A DNA stretch of 64,000 bases from Serinus canaria (GCF_022539315.1 NC_066317.1:65009179-65073178); one strand, 5' to 3'; counted from the stretch's first letter, positions 12,917 through 25,299 are shown. The notes: generated by a model not told the origin, from the sequence alone. Made by a program: numbers and translations.

Positions 12917-13083
12917 ATGGAACAGAACAGAGTGGAATGGAATTGACTATTTCCCTTAGAAGGGACCTGCAATGACCATCTAGGACAATTTCCTGACCTA
13001 TTCAGGGATGACCAAAAGTTTAAGCATATTATCGAGAGCACTGTCCAAATGCCTCCTAAACACTGACAATTTCAGGGCATGCA
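12917..13083 (-). mobile_element. CR1 LINE 3'-end fragment
   Basis: Plus-strand reading gives a decayed CR1 tail (ATGGAACAGAACAGAGTGG), then TTAGAAGGGACCTGCAATGA and CATCTAGGACAATTTCCTGA, and later CTGTCCAAATGCCTCCTAAA. This order is the reverse complement of a CR1 3' end, so the element lies on the minus strand. It is about 170 bp, diverged and 5'-truncated. Confidence 0.88.
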
Positions 13084-14838
13084 CTGTCATTTTCTGTCTC
13101 ACCCCCTTTCTGTTTCTTGCTCCCCAGACAGGAACATTGTGGCATCTGAGAGGATCTTTATTACCTTCCCCCAAGTGCAGCCATTTTGCCCAAGGGACAA
13201 GGAATGAAGGGACAAAGGTTTTCCTTGTGTGCAGCAGCAGACAGGCACATCCTGCTGATGGGAGATTACAGACCCCTTCCACAATGGCAATGAATTCTCA
13301 GTGTCAGCTGGATGGAGAGAGCACCTGAACATGATAGTGGCACATGGTGTAGCACAGAGCCCTGGAGCCTCGTGGCACACATGTCCAGTGTGTTTCCAGT
13401 CATCAGATCCCATACTTGTGCCACTCACTTACTTTGTGATAAGTATGATAATGAAGGGAAGTATAATGAAATGATAATGAAGGAAAGGAACCCTCTCCCT
13501 GTGCAAGGTTCAATTTCACTCCCTCTCCACATTTGCATGCAGGAACTGCCTGATTTCAGCTTGTAATAGATACCAAATTGTCTAAATGAATCTTCACTAC
13601 AAAATCTTCTCTAACTTCTGTTGCTCAAGCATCTCTTTCCTTTGCTGACTGCCATCAGAACTGCTCTTTGCCCAAAAGGAAAGAAACAAGAATTGATTTT
13701 ACACAAGTCAGACACAAGCACCAGTGTAGAAGCAGAACATTATTTACTAACCCAAGGAGTGCAAACTGTTTGTTTGAACCAGTGGCTAAATTTTTCAGGG
13801 AAGTTTAGTACAAAATTACACCCTCAAAGCAGAATGTTTAGATTTTCCACAGAAAGGCTTTAACTCTCTATGGCATTGGGTTGTTTTGCAGAATAATTTC
13901 TATGGAATATTTTCCTTTTTTAGCCCTATTTAGTTCTAAAACTCTTTGGTGTAACTATTAGGACTCCTAAGTAATTCCAAGACTGCTGCTGAGCCTCTTT
14001 GAGGACATGTCAAAGTGAGTCTCTGAAGATGCAGGTTGTCACAGCTCTCCCTCAAATGAGATGGGAATATCACAGTGTGGATTCACCTCTGGCTGCTCCT
14101 GGGCTGTTTCTAAATACCTGAACATTTCTTTTCTTTTCTAAAGGCCTGCACAAAGTTACTGCCACAGAAAGATAGCTCTAAACATCCCATATGTCCTCCA
14201 AGAAAGAAAACTATGTTTTTCTCTTAATTTTCTCTGATGGCTCAGTGCTGTTTCTTCCATGAACAGAATGGCTCAAGAGGCTCTAGAAGGATACAAACCA
14301 CAGCTTTCTGTCCAGCTGATTAGCTGTATCTCCTCTTCTTTACATTTCCAGCTGCTGTAGACAGAGGTGGGGATTCCTTGCCTTCAGAGTAAGCTGATCA
14401 GATTCCAGTTTTCAGAATTACAAGCCACTGAAGTATTTCTCTGGAATATCAAACTCTCATGACCAGAAATAATTGAGCCTCCACATTTTACCAGCCTTTC
14501 CTTCTGGGAGGAAGAGCTTCACAGGAAGGTGCTAACTCCTCTGTCTCCTTTACAGGATTAGAGTCCATCTCCATTTTCCATTGTCCCTGATGACTTCTAC
14601 AGCCTCATACAGCTGGCCCAGGTATTTCCAATAAATGTGACTAATAACTAAATTAATTGTCTGAATTTTCTTCCTTGTGGAAGGTTTTCTTCTAGGTCTA
14701 TATCCACTCTCTGAGTTGTTCTTTATCCAGTTTCAGGTGGGTTTTAAAGGCTCTCTTTGACTGGGCATTGCAGGCCCCAAGCTCTGTGTAGTAATCTTTC
14801 CAGGTGCTTTGGGGTTTTGGGGTTATTCAATGTGTGGA
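13084..14838. other. Unique sequence, no gene seen
   Basis: Overlapping open frames of 80-110 codons lie on both strands near 13.1-13.6 kb without any recognisable domain. No interspersed repeat is recognised. Confidence 0.5.
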
Positions 14839-14899
14839 GATATATATATATATATATATTTTTTTTTTTTAATTTTTTTTTTTGTTTTTTTTTTTTTTT
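14839..14899. repeat. (TA)n plus poly(T) low-complexity tract
   Basis: About ten TA dinucleotides are followed by roughly 40 bases that are nearly all T, interrupted by AA and a single G. It might be the reverse-complement tail of a retroposed copy, but no adjacent retroposon body is recognisable. Confidence 0.93.
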
Positions 14900-15778
14900 A
14901 CTTTGCCCAAAACATAGCATACAAAATACAAATGTTTCATTTTTTTATAGATTAATTCTTTTCTCAGGGAAGTGACTCTCATTTCTTAAGGATGAAGAAG
15001 CTATTTGTCCCAGTCACATTTTATTTCTGGTTTTGGAACTGTTTGCTTTCAGAATTACTGTGGCTGACATGTGTTATCTGCAATTCATTTATTATCCTAT
15101 GAAAGCCATTCCTCCAGTTTATTATTATTGTTTCCCTCCTTGTTGCTCACAGACACCCCTTTGTAGAGTGCCTATAATAGGTTTTGGCAAAACTCTGACT
15201 TTTTTTCTTTTTTTAAGTTAATTCTGTTATTTAGTGTTTTTCAAAAGCACTCCCAAATTTACTGCCATTTTGGCTGGATGGGGTGATGTTGATTAGCAGG
15301 GATTGGTGTAATGTCCCTGCTCTTCCATTTCTACATATTTGGTGTGTGACATGACCTCTCCATCTTTTGTCTTACAAAAGATTCCTTGTTCCCCAAGCTT
15401 CTTCCTGGGGGTAGGAAAATGGAATATCCCTTCCCATGAGCTCTTCAGGAGATGCCATTTCATGGAAGTTCTCATTTGAGGCCGGAAAAGTCACATTTTT
15501 GTGACATTGGGAGCTCTGAGGTGGGTCTGGTGCTGACCTGCTGGTACCTCCCTGTCTTCATGCCTTCTGCACAGTTACAGCCCTTTGGGAGGGTGAAGTG
15601 TGGTAAAAACTCTTCATAAAACAAAGATTCAGGAATCCATTTACAAAGAAACTACTGGAAAGACTTAGAAAAATCACCTTTCAAGTATTTAGTATTTCCC
15701 AAGAGGTCTGGGCAATTTTTTTTTCATGGAATAATTTATTTAAAAATCCAATTTATTTGGACAAAAATAACTTCGCTA
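14900..15778. other. Unique sequence, no gene seen
   Basis: No repeat, exon or RNA gene is recognisable. Open frames are about 60 codons or fewer. Confidence 0.55.
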
Positions 15779-15887
15779 TTTCAGCTAAATTCATCAAATA
15801 ATTGCAGTTGGGTAATATTTGGGGAATTATTTTCAGCTAAATTCATCAAAGAATTGCAATTGGTTAATATTTGGGGAATTATTTTCA
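15779..15887. repeat. Tandem duplication of a 52-bp unit
   Basis: The unit starting TTTCAGCTAAATTCATCAAA at 15779 recurs at 15831, and a third partial start (TTTCA) is seen at 15883. The two full copies differ at about three positions. Both end in TAATATTTGGGGAATTAT. This is a local tandem duplication in A/T-rich unique DNA. Confidence 0.95.
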
Positions 15888-16159
15888 ACATGCAAGCATT
15901 CTGATGAAGTGATTCATTTCATCCCAAATATAAAGCCTACATTTGCTTAGGTGAATTTTAACCTAAACCTGCCTATTGTTCCCCTCTGACTCTCTAGGAA
16001 ACTTAAGTGAGTAGCTCAGGTGTAGATATTGACTGTGAAGATGTCTATGGTTACAGGGATAAATTCTAGCTGAGACAGGCAATGGGAAAATGGGTCTCTT
16101 TTGTTTAGCAGAACAAGATTCCAGGAGCTTACACATTTTGTTGAAAAAAGTCACAGGAA

Positions 16160-16256
16160 GAGACAGATGAGGTTAAAAAAGTTATTTAGGGTCATTTGGC
16201 AGCTTAATGGCAGAGCTGAGAATGGAGCAAGGTCAGTGACTCACTCTCCAAGGCAA
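16160..16256 (+). mobile_element. Possible ancient MIR/L2-like relic
   Basis: The string AGATGAGGTTAAAAAAGTTA, followed by TTAGGGTCATTTGGCAGCTT and AATGGCAGAGCTGAGAATGG, resembles the 3' domain shared by ancient MIR SINEs and L2 LINEs (gap-rich 'aggtcac..agc.agt..tggcagagctggga' pattern). Only about 95 bp can be followed. The call rests on recall of the consensus and not on an alignment. Confidence 0.4.
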
Positions 16257-17433
16257 ATTTCATCCCCTAATTATTTAGGAGGTTTCTTGGTGTTGGGCAT
16301 GACTGAGAGAGGGGAAAGGCAGCCCCACTGCAGGGGGCTGAGCACAGAGGAGAGGGTGCATGACAGCATCAAAGAGGGGAATGGCTTCATGGAGTTCTTT
16401 TGGCCATTATTTCTCTTTGTGGGCATTTTGAAAGGAATGATTTGTTAAAGGGGACTTGAAGGAGGCAGAGATGTAAACAGAGGGACTGGCAGGATGCTTT
16501 AGACGCAGGAGAAACAGAGAAAAGGGACATAAGAAGGCAAAGAGAGCAGCAATCTGGACTGGGAAGAAAGGAGTGGAAGGAGAGGATGATAATGAATTTG
16601 GAAGGGAATGGTAGCAAAACAAATACACATAGCAAAGACAGGAAAGAATTAAAAAGGCCATTTGGTAATTGAATAGATTCTGTGTTAAAAAGAGTTAAGA
16701 TCCTGGAGATTAGAGAAAACTACAGCTGTAAACTGTTCTTTGGAGTGTCCTTTGAAGGGACAGCCCTTGCAATCCATGCAGGCTCAGAGCCAACCTTCCA
16801 CCCAAGCAGGGACATGGAGCCAAGAGTGTGCTTTGGACTGTGGTGTCAGCTTCAGACTGGCTAGGACCTCTGTATGGCCTGTGTCTGGCCTTCCTAAATG
16901 TTTACATTGAGTACTTAAAAGATTTAATTCTTATTCAATAATATTTTCTGCAGGATGGTTAGAAAGAAAATGCATCTGCAGATGAGGGTTCTGCACATTC
17001 TTCCTATGAGGAACAATGTCAGGAAAGAAGAGGAGAGAGTGGGAGCCCATGACATGATTTTGAACCTGAACGTAGGAACGAAAAATCATCTACAATAGAA
17101 TTTATGGGAGAATTTGGGATTTACACCCAGAAGCCACAATTACACACACAGAAAATGATCAGCCTCTCCAGCAGGCTGGCACTTGGCTTTCTTCTGTGGT
17201 TTCCTGGCACCTTCACATCCAGAAGGAAGACTGGCTCAGGTTTAGCACTAGTAAACCTTTCTATAGAGCAGCAAGTAATTTAAATATGAACTCAGAGGAA
17301 AAACTAGTTAAGAATATATTCTAAGGCGTAAAACAGGAAGAGAAGGAAAGGCTTTTTATATCACTGAAATGCTTTTTTTTTCCCAAATGATTTTATAGGC
17401 ATCAAAATGTTTTCTCAACCTCTTCCTGGCTGC
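16257..17433. other. Unique sequence, purine-rich at its left
   Basis: From about 16300 to 16660 the plus strand is strongly purine-rich (GGAAAG, AGGAGG and AGAGAG words) without a regular period. The minus strand therefore gives Phe/Leu/Ser-rich open frames of about 82-84 codons, which are compositional artefacts. Confidence 0.55.
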
Positions 17434-17487
17434 TACTTAAGTAGTGGAAACTTATTCTCTTACTTAAGTAGTAGAAACTTATTCTCT
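17434..17487. repeat. Tandem duplication of a 27-bp unit with a palindrome
   Basis: Two adjacent copies of a 27-bp unit begin with the perfect 10-bp palindrome TACTTAAGTA and end ACTTATTCTCT. The copies differ at one base (GTGG versus GTAG). Confidence 0.96.
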
Positions 17488-17645
17488 GTGCCTGCCATTC
17501 TCTTTCTTTAGTTGTATTCACAATTTCAGGGACTGGACCTGCAGGGGAAAAAAAAGTCTTCCAATCTAATTGCCAAAAATATGCACTATCTGCCTGCATG
17601 TAAATAATGACCCAGTTTTAAGAAGAAAAAAGAGCATTTTCTTAC

Positions 17646-17867
17646 CTTCAAGGGGATGCAAGACAGCTGAGAGGCAGCTTGTCCTTTCTGCTCTGGGCTT
17701 GGGTACTTGGGTGAGGAGAAGGGCAGAGGAACAGGTCTGACAGCACAGGGCAGCTCCTGGGCAGCCTCCAGCTCTGGCCTTGTTCTGCAGTTTATCAGCT
17801 TCTGTCCACGACCATTCCTGAGCCTGGCATCCAAAAAAGATTCACTGTTGTTCACTGAGCTCTTTCC
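17646..17867 (-). CDS. Candidate internal exon of an unrecognised gene
   Basis: Seen on the minus strand: an acceptor-like sequence with a pyrimidine tract (CCCCTCTCTTTCCTGCTCAAG, then GGCACCTCCTCAG), 222 bp with no stop in one frame, and a consensus donor AAG|GTAAGA. The exon would be exactly 74 codons, phase 0 at both ends. The peptide begins GKSSVNNSESFLDARLRNGR and is rich in Pro, Ser, Glu and charged residues, suggesting a disordered region. The donor-side end reads CIPLK. No family is recognised and no partner exon was found, so a pseudo-exon or non-coding RNA exon is equally possible. It is still the best coding candidate in the window. Confidence 0.2.
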
Positions 17868-20560
17868 CTGAGGAGGTGCCACTTGAGCAGGAAAGAGAGG
17901 GGGTCAGGATCCAGGTTAAGCACTCTGGGGCTGAGATGGCAGCAGGTGAGAAAGGCTCTGATACTCACAGCAAGGGGCTGGCTGCCTGTCAGGGTCATGG
18001 TCCCAGTGCTGGTGCCTTGCTTGGATTCTGGTTTTCACCCCACTCTGCACGAGCTGGAAAGTTAGATGTGAAATGGAGAGAGCAGTGGAACCCAAAGTCT
18101 TGGCTAAGGCATGAACAGCCCCAAACTTTGAATCAATTGTGAGCTGTGAGTCCTGTCCTAATCCAAGGGGTTTGAGAAAATGAAATGAGGTATTTGCAGA
18201 CAATGTTGGAAGATATTTCACAGAAGTGTTTTAACCTACAGCTCTTCAGTTCCTCTAAGGCAGGATCTGTTCTCATGAACACTTAAATCATTCTTGCCTC
18301 AGCTGTTTATGAGACCCTCCTATGGTGGAGGTTTCACAGATTCTTGAACAATATTTCCTAGCACAAAATTAATCATATCAGAAGTCTCCCAGGGTAGCCA
18401 ACCTGAAGTTCTCTTAGTGGGGTTGAAACCAATTACTCTTTGTCCTATCATCAGTGCACATGAGGAGCTGTTTGTCTTTCATCTGTAGCTGCTTTGTAAG
18501 TTCATTTCAGTCCTCTTATGTGTACACTAAATAAACCATATTTCTGCACATCTTGTTTACTACAGCTTTGACTGTGCTTTGTGTTCTTTTTCTGAACACC
18601 CACAACTGGTCCAGTTGACAAAGCTGATTTAGGAAAGAGGAGAAAGGAAATAATACTTGGATATGCTCTTAGGACCAAAATGGATTGAATGGAAAAATAG
18701 ACAGCAAATTAAAGAAGTCAATACCAGGCCCCCCTCAGTGTCCACCTTTTCTCCTGCCCAGACATGCTGTGCACATCCATGCAGCTCCTCCTCCTTTTAC
18801 TCCAGCAGCTGTGGGGTTTGTCAGCCCTTTTGTGGAAATTACTTTAATTCTCTGAAATCACAGCACCTGCCAGAGAAGTGGCTTGTTTTACAAATCCAAG
18901 GCCTATTGAACCATTTTAAGGAAAACAGTTGTTTCATTCTCTAAAGATACAGATCTTCTCTTGAGTCAGGGAGAGAAGATAAAGGGGGAAAGTTTGACAT
19001 TTGACTTCACTCTGGAATGCAGGTAAAGGCTTGAAATATAAACTCTGAGATGAACAGGTTTGATTAAGATATCATTTTAAACTACTGTCCTTTTCCTTAT
19101 TTATTTGTAACTTTGAAAGGAAGATAAATAGCCTTATCTTTGTCATTGGACCAAAAAATGTGAGCTGGCAGCTTTCACTGAGAAACTTTGAGTGACTTTG
19201 ATGGCTACCATGAAAGCACCATGGTCTGTTTGATCTTTTGTTGACTAACTGCAGGTTTGGGGATGTTACAATGCATGTTTACATAAATGCAGGCTAGCTG
19301 CAAAGCCTCACCTCAGCTGAAAAGACACAGCTGGTTTTAAAAGCAAGCTAGGCCAGGACATACAGAAAAAAAAAGTTACATAACACATTATGAAATTTCA
19401 AAGGCAATGCATGAGCTGTACAGGCAGCATAAAAAAAGACAAAAAGATCCTACACTACCAGAAAGGAGTGCAAATAGCCTGGGATTTTGTGGAATCCCTC
19501 GTAGTTCAAAGCCAACTTAGTGTTCAGGATAGAGCCAAAAACTATTCCCTTTGAGGGTTATTTGTTAAAGCTAATCCAAACATCATCACCAAGTCCTACA
19601 CTAATCCTCCTCCTCCTCCTCAGGAAAATTTGCTTTTGCAGTTCCTTTCTTATTGCACTGTCCCAACTCCAGGCTGCTCCCACCAGCCAGATTTTCTAAT
19701 GGTGATGCTGAGGGTGAAACCATTTGTGTCACAGGGTGTAACCAGCTCATGTCCAGCATCTGTCCCCTGGATCATCCAATTCCAGTGTCCAGCCACCCTG
19801 TGCTGTGCTCAGCTGTGAACAGCACTGCAGTAACACATGGATTTACAGCAGATGACCATTAGCTGCTTTTGCTGCCTCAGGTAAGTCAGACTCCTGGCCT
19901 AACTGAGGCACATCTAAGAGCTGCATCACAGGAGCCAGAAACAAAATAAAATAAAACTTCTGCCAGAAGAAAGTGGTAAGGACAGAGCTAGTCCTTCAGC
20001 CCTGCCCACAGCAGTCTGTGACTAATGCAATGGGACAAACCCCTTAATTAAGCTTCTACAAGATTGTTCCTACAATAACTTAGCAGAAATGGGTTGGATT
20101 TCTATCTCCAAGGGGTTGCTGCTGAGGTCCTGATGTGGTTCAGGGGGGTTATTTCCATTGATATGTAGTGTGGTTTCCTACAGAAGGTGCCATCAGGAGC
20201 ATGGATTGAAGTAGTGTCCAGAGTGGAGTCCAGAGCCTCACATCCCTGTAGGAGAACATCTGGGGTGAGCTGTAACAGAGGGTTGGATGTTGTCTCCCAC
20301 AAAAGGAACCTGAGACTGCTGTGTGAACTGAGCAACCTCTGTGAACTCTGTGGTGAAGGGAGCCATGGGGGATTGCTTCCCAAGTGCACAAAATACTCAT
20401 CTACACAAAACACTGTTCCAAACCAAAATGCTCATCTAACGTGGCCAACACTTACAGAAAGGGAGAGGGGCCAGCCCACTTCTCTTCAAAACACAGAGTG
20501 TCCCTTGAAACCACAGTGGTGAGGTTTCTTGCCAAAGACTGAGTTTAGGTTTCCCCCCCA
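17868..20560. other. Unique sequence, no confirmed gene
   Basis: No transposon is recognised. A (CCT)n CAG acceptor-like site at 19605-19623 and a consensus donor CTCAG|GTAAGT at 19880/19881 bracket 257 bp. All three frames within it contain stops, so it could at most be a non-coding exon or a splice-signal coincidence. Confidence 0.5.
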
Positions 20561-20633
20561 GCCTCCAGGAGGTTGGACTTGAATTTCCTTGTGAGTCCCT
20601 TCCAGTTCAGAGATTCTGTGATTCTGTGATCTT
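20561..20633 (+). mobile_element. CR1 LINE 3' tail
   Basis: The segment reads AGGTTGGACTTGAATTTCCT, then GTCCCTTCCAGTTCAGAG and two copies of ATTCTGTG. This is the forward 3' terminus of an avian CR1 element with its terminal octamer repeats. Only about 70 bp are present, an extreme 5' truncation. Confidence 0.88.
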
Positions 20634-23600
20634 GGTATCAGACTGCACTGGAGGTGAGTGTTATCTCCATGCATTGGGCCATGGCTGGAAGCTGTGGAAG
20701 TCAGTTCATGCCATTCTACTTCACATCAGCTTTACTGCATTGTTATTATTTCTTAAACAGCTGGTGGCAGAGCAGAGCACCTAATGGGCCACTGGGTCTT
20801 CCTGATGGTTTTGAAATACTCACATCCTTTTGCTTTTGAAGATACAAACTTTTCTATTGCCTCCAGAAGGCTGTGGGATCTGGCTTCACTTACTGAAATA
20901 ACCAAGAGAAGATACCCTGACTTCTGCAGTGTTGATTACAAGTCACAAATGTTTATTCCTTGAAATCCTATTATAACTGGTAAAATCTTGGGTGTCAATG
21001 TCCTTGTGCTTCACTGAATATTTTGTGGATATAGGCTGCCTGTTGGTCTGTTCTTAAAAACAACAATTTAATTTACTCTGTTCTTTGGATGAAAAGTGAA
21101 ATTTCAGAGACATCATATACTTTGTCCATGATTCATCCTGAAAACTTGTTATGCAAGTGGTGACAAACTGTGCTGGTAAACAGAGAGGGAACAATTTTCT
21201 AGTTTTGATGTGGGTTATTTTCAAATTTACTGTATGAAGATGAACCCACTGCTCTCAGCTCAGTGGAGATAGTTCCCCTCCAGCTCAAACATTCATCAAG
21301 CTCCATATGGACAATGCCTTGTTTGGGTTTGAGTAAACCATCTAGGAGCTCATCAGAGTGAGAGCTGCACAGTTCCTACTAAGATTTCAGCTCCATCCAT
21401 GGGCCAATACAGAGTATCCCTTTTCAGAGTGCTCTTTTTAAATTCAAGTGTTTATTTTTTTTGCTGAACTCAAAGGAAGCAGCCTGATAGCAAAAGTTCC
21501 TACAAAGTCTGTGATGGAAGCACTTGTGCTTCAGCCTTGGAGGCAGGTGGTGTGGAGATATGGGGATGTGCACACAGTCTGGTGTTCCTGACATTCCTGA
21601 CAGCAAAGGCTGAGCATGGAGGGGTTTGGGGGACAGGTGAGAGCAGGAAATCTGGAAACGCTTTTTAAGGAGGGTCGGTTCTTGTTTCCTTGGGGGACTG
21701 AGTTTAAATGTGGCTCAGTCAATTTTTTGGCATGATAGTTATCATCTTGAGTAAGGACTTGGAGTACTGGTTAAAACAAAGGGAATACACCTGAAACCCC
21801 TGTGAGAGGTCTCAGCAGACAACTTGAGGAGCCAGCACAAAATGAACACACGGGATAAACCTTGAGAATTATTTAGTTAAACTAATTGAGATGGGCATTT
21901 TAAATTAAAAAAATAGTAGAAATGCCCAGAAAGAAATCTTTAAGTAATGGGAGAACAGGCAAAGGAACTTTGTTAAATACAGAATTTCTTAACTTTACCA
22001 GAATTTTTTTAATATAAAATCAACAGTGTTGTAACTGTCTGCGAGACATTTCAGAGTGCCTTGGCCCTGCTTTCCCATTGCTGTGCCTGGCTGACTGTGG
22101 AAAACACACTGGGAGCAAGGATTTCTCTGACTAAACACATTTGTGTGAATTTGCTCCCATTTATAACTAGCTTTCACAGTGAAAATTGAATTCCTTTTCA
22201 TGAAACAAAGTCTTGTTGCCTCGGGGATAAAGACAGTTTTCAGACTGCATTTCATAATTCAGTCTGCAGTAGACTGGGTTTGACCATGAGGACCCTCCTG
22301 GGGACCATTTTCATCTTTGTAGCTTGTGGGCTCTCTTCTCTGGGCAGCAGCTATTTTTTCAATTTCTGAAATAAGTGAGGAAGGAGGGGATGGGACCAGT
22401 GTCCCTGAGCTGAAAATGCCCAGCTGATGGCTTGTGAACAGGAGAACTAATTTCTGCACACTGCTCTCACTGGATTCCCTGAGGGCTGCCTTGCCTGAAA
22501 TGTAATACAGTCGTAGCAATTGGGAACAAACGTGTCAGAAAACACCATTTAAATTAGGCTCAGTTATGGCTTTGAAAGTAAAACACATCTTGCAGTAGTT
22601 CCTGAGAAGTCTCCTGTTCTTTGCAAAGTGCAGGCTGTTAGAGGGCTCTGATATTCAGGGTTTTTACAGCAGATTTACCCCCAAACCCTCCCTCTAATAT
22701 CAGTAGATTTACTGTGCTGAGCATCTGCTTCAATGGCCTGAACCAAAGCCTGTTGGAATCAATGAGGAGCCTCTCCTGCCTCAGTCAGCTCTGGTAGAAG
22801 GCCTAAGAGAGACATCATGGGAGTTCCTGAGCATTTTAGGTGTTATTTACAGGGGGCTGCTGCTGGGGGAGCACTAAATCACAGAGTTATTCATCTGCAG
22901 GGGAATTTAAATGGCAGCCTGCTCTGCTGCTCACACAGCTACAATACCTTTCCTGTTGCAATGATTCATGGCAGGTCAAGGGAGCATATGCAGTGGAAAC
23001 ACACTTCATTGTGTTTTATCACTTGTCAAGTCTTATAAACTCAGGGGTTGGGGATTTTTTCACTTTATTTTGGGGTATTCTCATTTTATTCTGGCAGATT
23101 GCTATGTGGAGAACTTGAGTGTATCTTGGTGTAAAAAAATAGTGCTGGATGCGCTTCTCATGTTAAAATTTAGTATTTTTGGGTTTTTTTGAAGGCTGTT
23201 TCTGCTTACCTCTCTGAGCCCTGGTGTCTCTGGGAATTGTGCTTGAGAAAGGAATGCAGCACAAGCCTTTCCAGGTCCCTGTGGCCAAACTGCTATGGAA
23301 TGGGAAGGGGACAATCAGCCTTGCCAAAAAATGTGTTTAACTAAAAGAAGGGCCAGATTTATGCTCCAAGATCAGAAATCTTCCATCCATAGGGTACTTC
23401 CACACCACTCCTGCTGTGCTGCTGTCCCTTGAGCCATTTTCAGTGTTTCCAAAGTATTTTTTAACTCCTGATTCCCACCTCTGGACAGTTTCCTGACCCT
23501 CTGCTTACAGCTGCCTTTCCCCAGGGAAAAAGGGCACCCAAGCTGCTCCTCAGGCAGGATTGGCTTGGTGCTTCACCACCTGCTTAACCTGGATGGGAGC

Positions 23601-24213
23601 ATGGTGCAGTACTGTCCCTGGGCTAGAAACTGGTGTGATGAACATCATTGTCTGGGAACCTGGTGGGAAAAGGCAGCAAGAGAACACCTTGTTTGCCAGG
23701 AGCAGGGTGGCAGGGAGGATCTCCACATGCTCTGCCTGGCACTGCTGTGAACCAGCTTTACCAGCCTTACATTCCCCTTGGTGAGCAGCTGCCCATGGCT
23801 GTCTCTGCTGGGATTGCCATGCAGCACCACGAGCTGCAGCACAGTCCCTGTGTCACCAGCTACAAATTGTGCTGCACCTTGGGGTCTGGTTCCAGCACCA
23901 AGTACCACGTGGTGACAAAACTGTTGTCAGACACCCTCAGCACAGACTCCAGGTTGAACTTAATGCCAGACTTTATTCTGGAGTCACCTCACAAAGCTGG
24001 AGCCCTTTAGGAACTCAAACAATGCAGCAGGAAGCCACAATAATTTTCTTTATAATGTTACTTTTTTTCCCAGAAAGATTACTGTCAATCTCCAGTCTAT
24101 ATGGAAGAATCCAGGCATAAGGGGTTTTTTTAAAATTGATTTGTTTTCACCTGCCTCACATCATTTATTCTACCCCAGTTTTATGAAAAACATGTTTCAG
24201 ATATTTCTAAAAT
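20634..24213. other. Unique sequence, no gene seen
   Basis: The part from 23540 to 24010 is visibly richer in G/C and has overlapping open frames up to 120 codons on both strands with no recognisable domain. No retroviral or LINE signature was identified there. The rest is A/T-rich unique DNA. Confidence 0.5.
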
Positions 24214-24229
24214 GGGGGGGGGGGGGGGG
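24214..24229. repeat. Uninterrupted run of 16 G
   Basis: Sixteen consecutive G, preceded by AAAT and followed by AAAG. Such runs are prone to length change and to sequencing or assembly error, so the exact count should be treated with caution. Confidence 0.97.
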
Positions 24230-25253
24230 AAAGAAAGCCAGACCCAGTGGGTAGTTAGCAGCCTTCTGGCTGTCAGACTCAGCCAGAGGATTGTCAGCTC
24301 CCTCTCGTGGGTAGTGGAGCCCTGAGCAGAACTGTCTGAGGTTTTTGAGGCAGCTGCAGTCCCACATCAGGACTAATTTATTGTGCACTGGCTCAGTTCT
24401 GTGTGTGACAGCACCCAGAGGGCAGGGCAGATACTGTGAGCACACAATTTTGCACATGCATGTGCACAGTTCTATCCACAACAACATCCTGGTGGGCAAG
24501 GCAAGCAAAACTCTGCTCTCAGCTGAAGAATCAGTCTCTTCCACCCTTCTGGCTTTGGGCAGATCATCACATCTTGCTTTTAGAGCTCATCTCAGTGATG
24601 GAGAGTGGAGCAGCACTGCCCTGGCAGCTGCAGCCTTCATCAGAATATCTGTCAGTATTATAATTCCTACAGAGCCTAGGAACACTTTTTCTGTTGAGAA
24701 GCATGGAGAGAAGCAGAGAGTTAAAGGATGAGGAGGATGGAGTGTTAAATTTCCTATGACCACACATTAGAGAAAATGAAAGTTATTACAGCTCACAATA
24801 TTAACTCATATACTCCCAATAGTTATAACACCTGAAATATTGATAGACCTAAAATTGAGCTTTGTCAAAGGAACTTTTACCAGAGATGATCTGATTTTTC
24901 TTCCTCTTCGTGTGAGGTGGTAAATTTAGGGGTAAGCATCAAAAAAGAGCTGCAGAGACCCTCTTAAACAAATGTTCTTAACTTCTAATGATAGGGGAAA
25001 TTAAGAGGCACAACAGGGTGTCTGTGCTGCAAAAGATTTTTCAGAAGCTTTGAAGAAGTGGAAAATGCTCTTTTGGACATCGCAGTCAAACATAAGGGGG
25101 CTTCAAGGTCCATTGTTATAATGTGGATTTATGCCCAAAGCCTGTGCTTGTGCATGGTGCCAGCTCTTCAGCCAGACAAGGAATGTGCTGCAGATGCTAA
25201 TGGCATATTTCTACTGAAGCAAAACTTAGATATAATGTTTCCCTGACAGGTGA
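24230..25253. other. Unique sequence, no gene seen
   Basis: No interspersed repeat is recognised. Open frames up to about 128 codons overlap frames on the opposite strand and show no domain. Confidence 0.5.
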
Positions 25254-25299
25254 TCAAAACATCTCAGTGACTCTCAAACCCCGTTTCCTCCTGTCAGAA

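Noticed and set aside
12418..12975. 185-codon plus-strand frame
   Set aside because: It starts at TTG, has no domain, overlaps a 105-codon opposite frame and ends inside a CR1 fragment. About one frame this long is expected by chance in a window this size.
23540..24010. Endogenous retrovirus or coding gene in the G/C-richer part
   Set aside because: No gag, pol or env motif, no LTR boundary and no consistent frame. Overlapping frames on both strands point to composition only.
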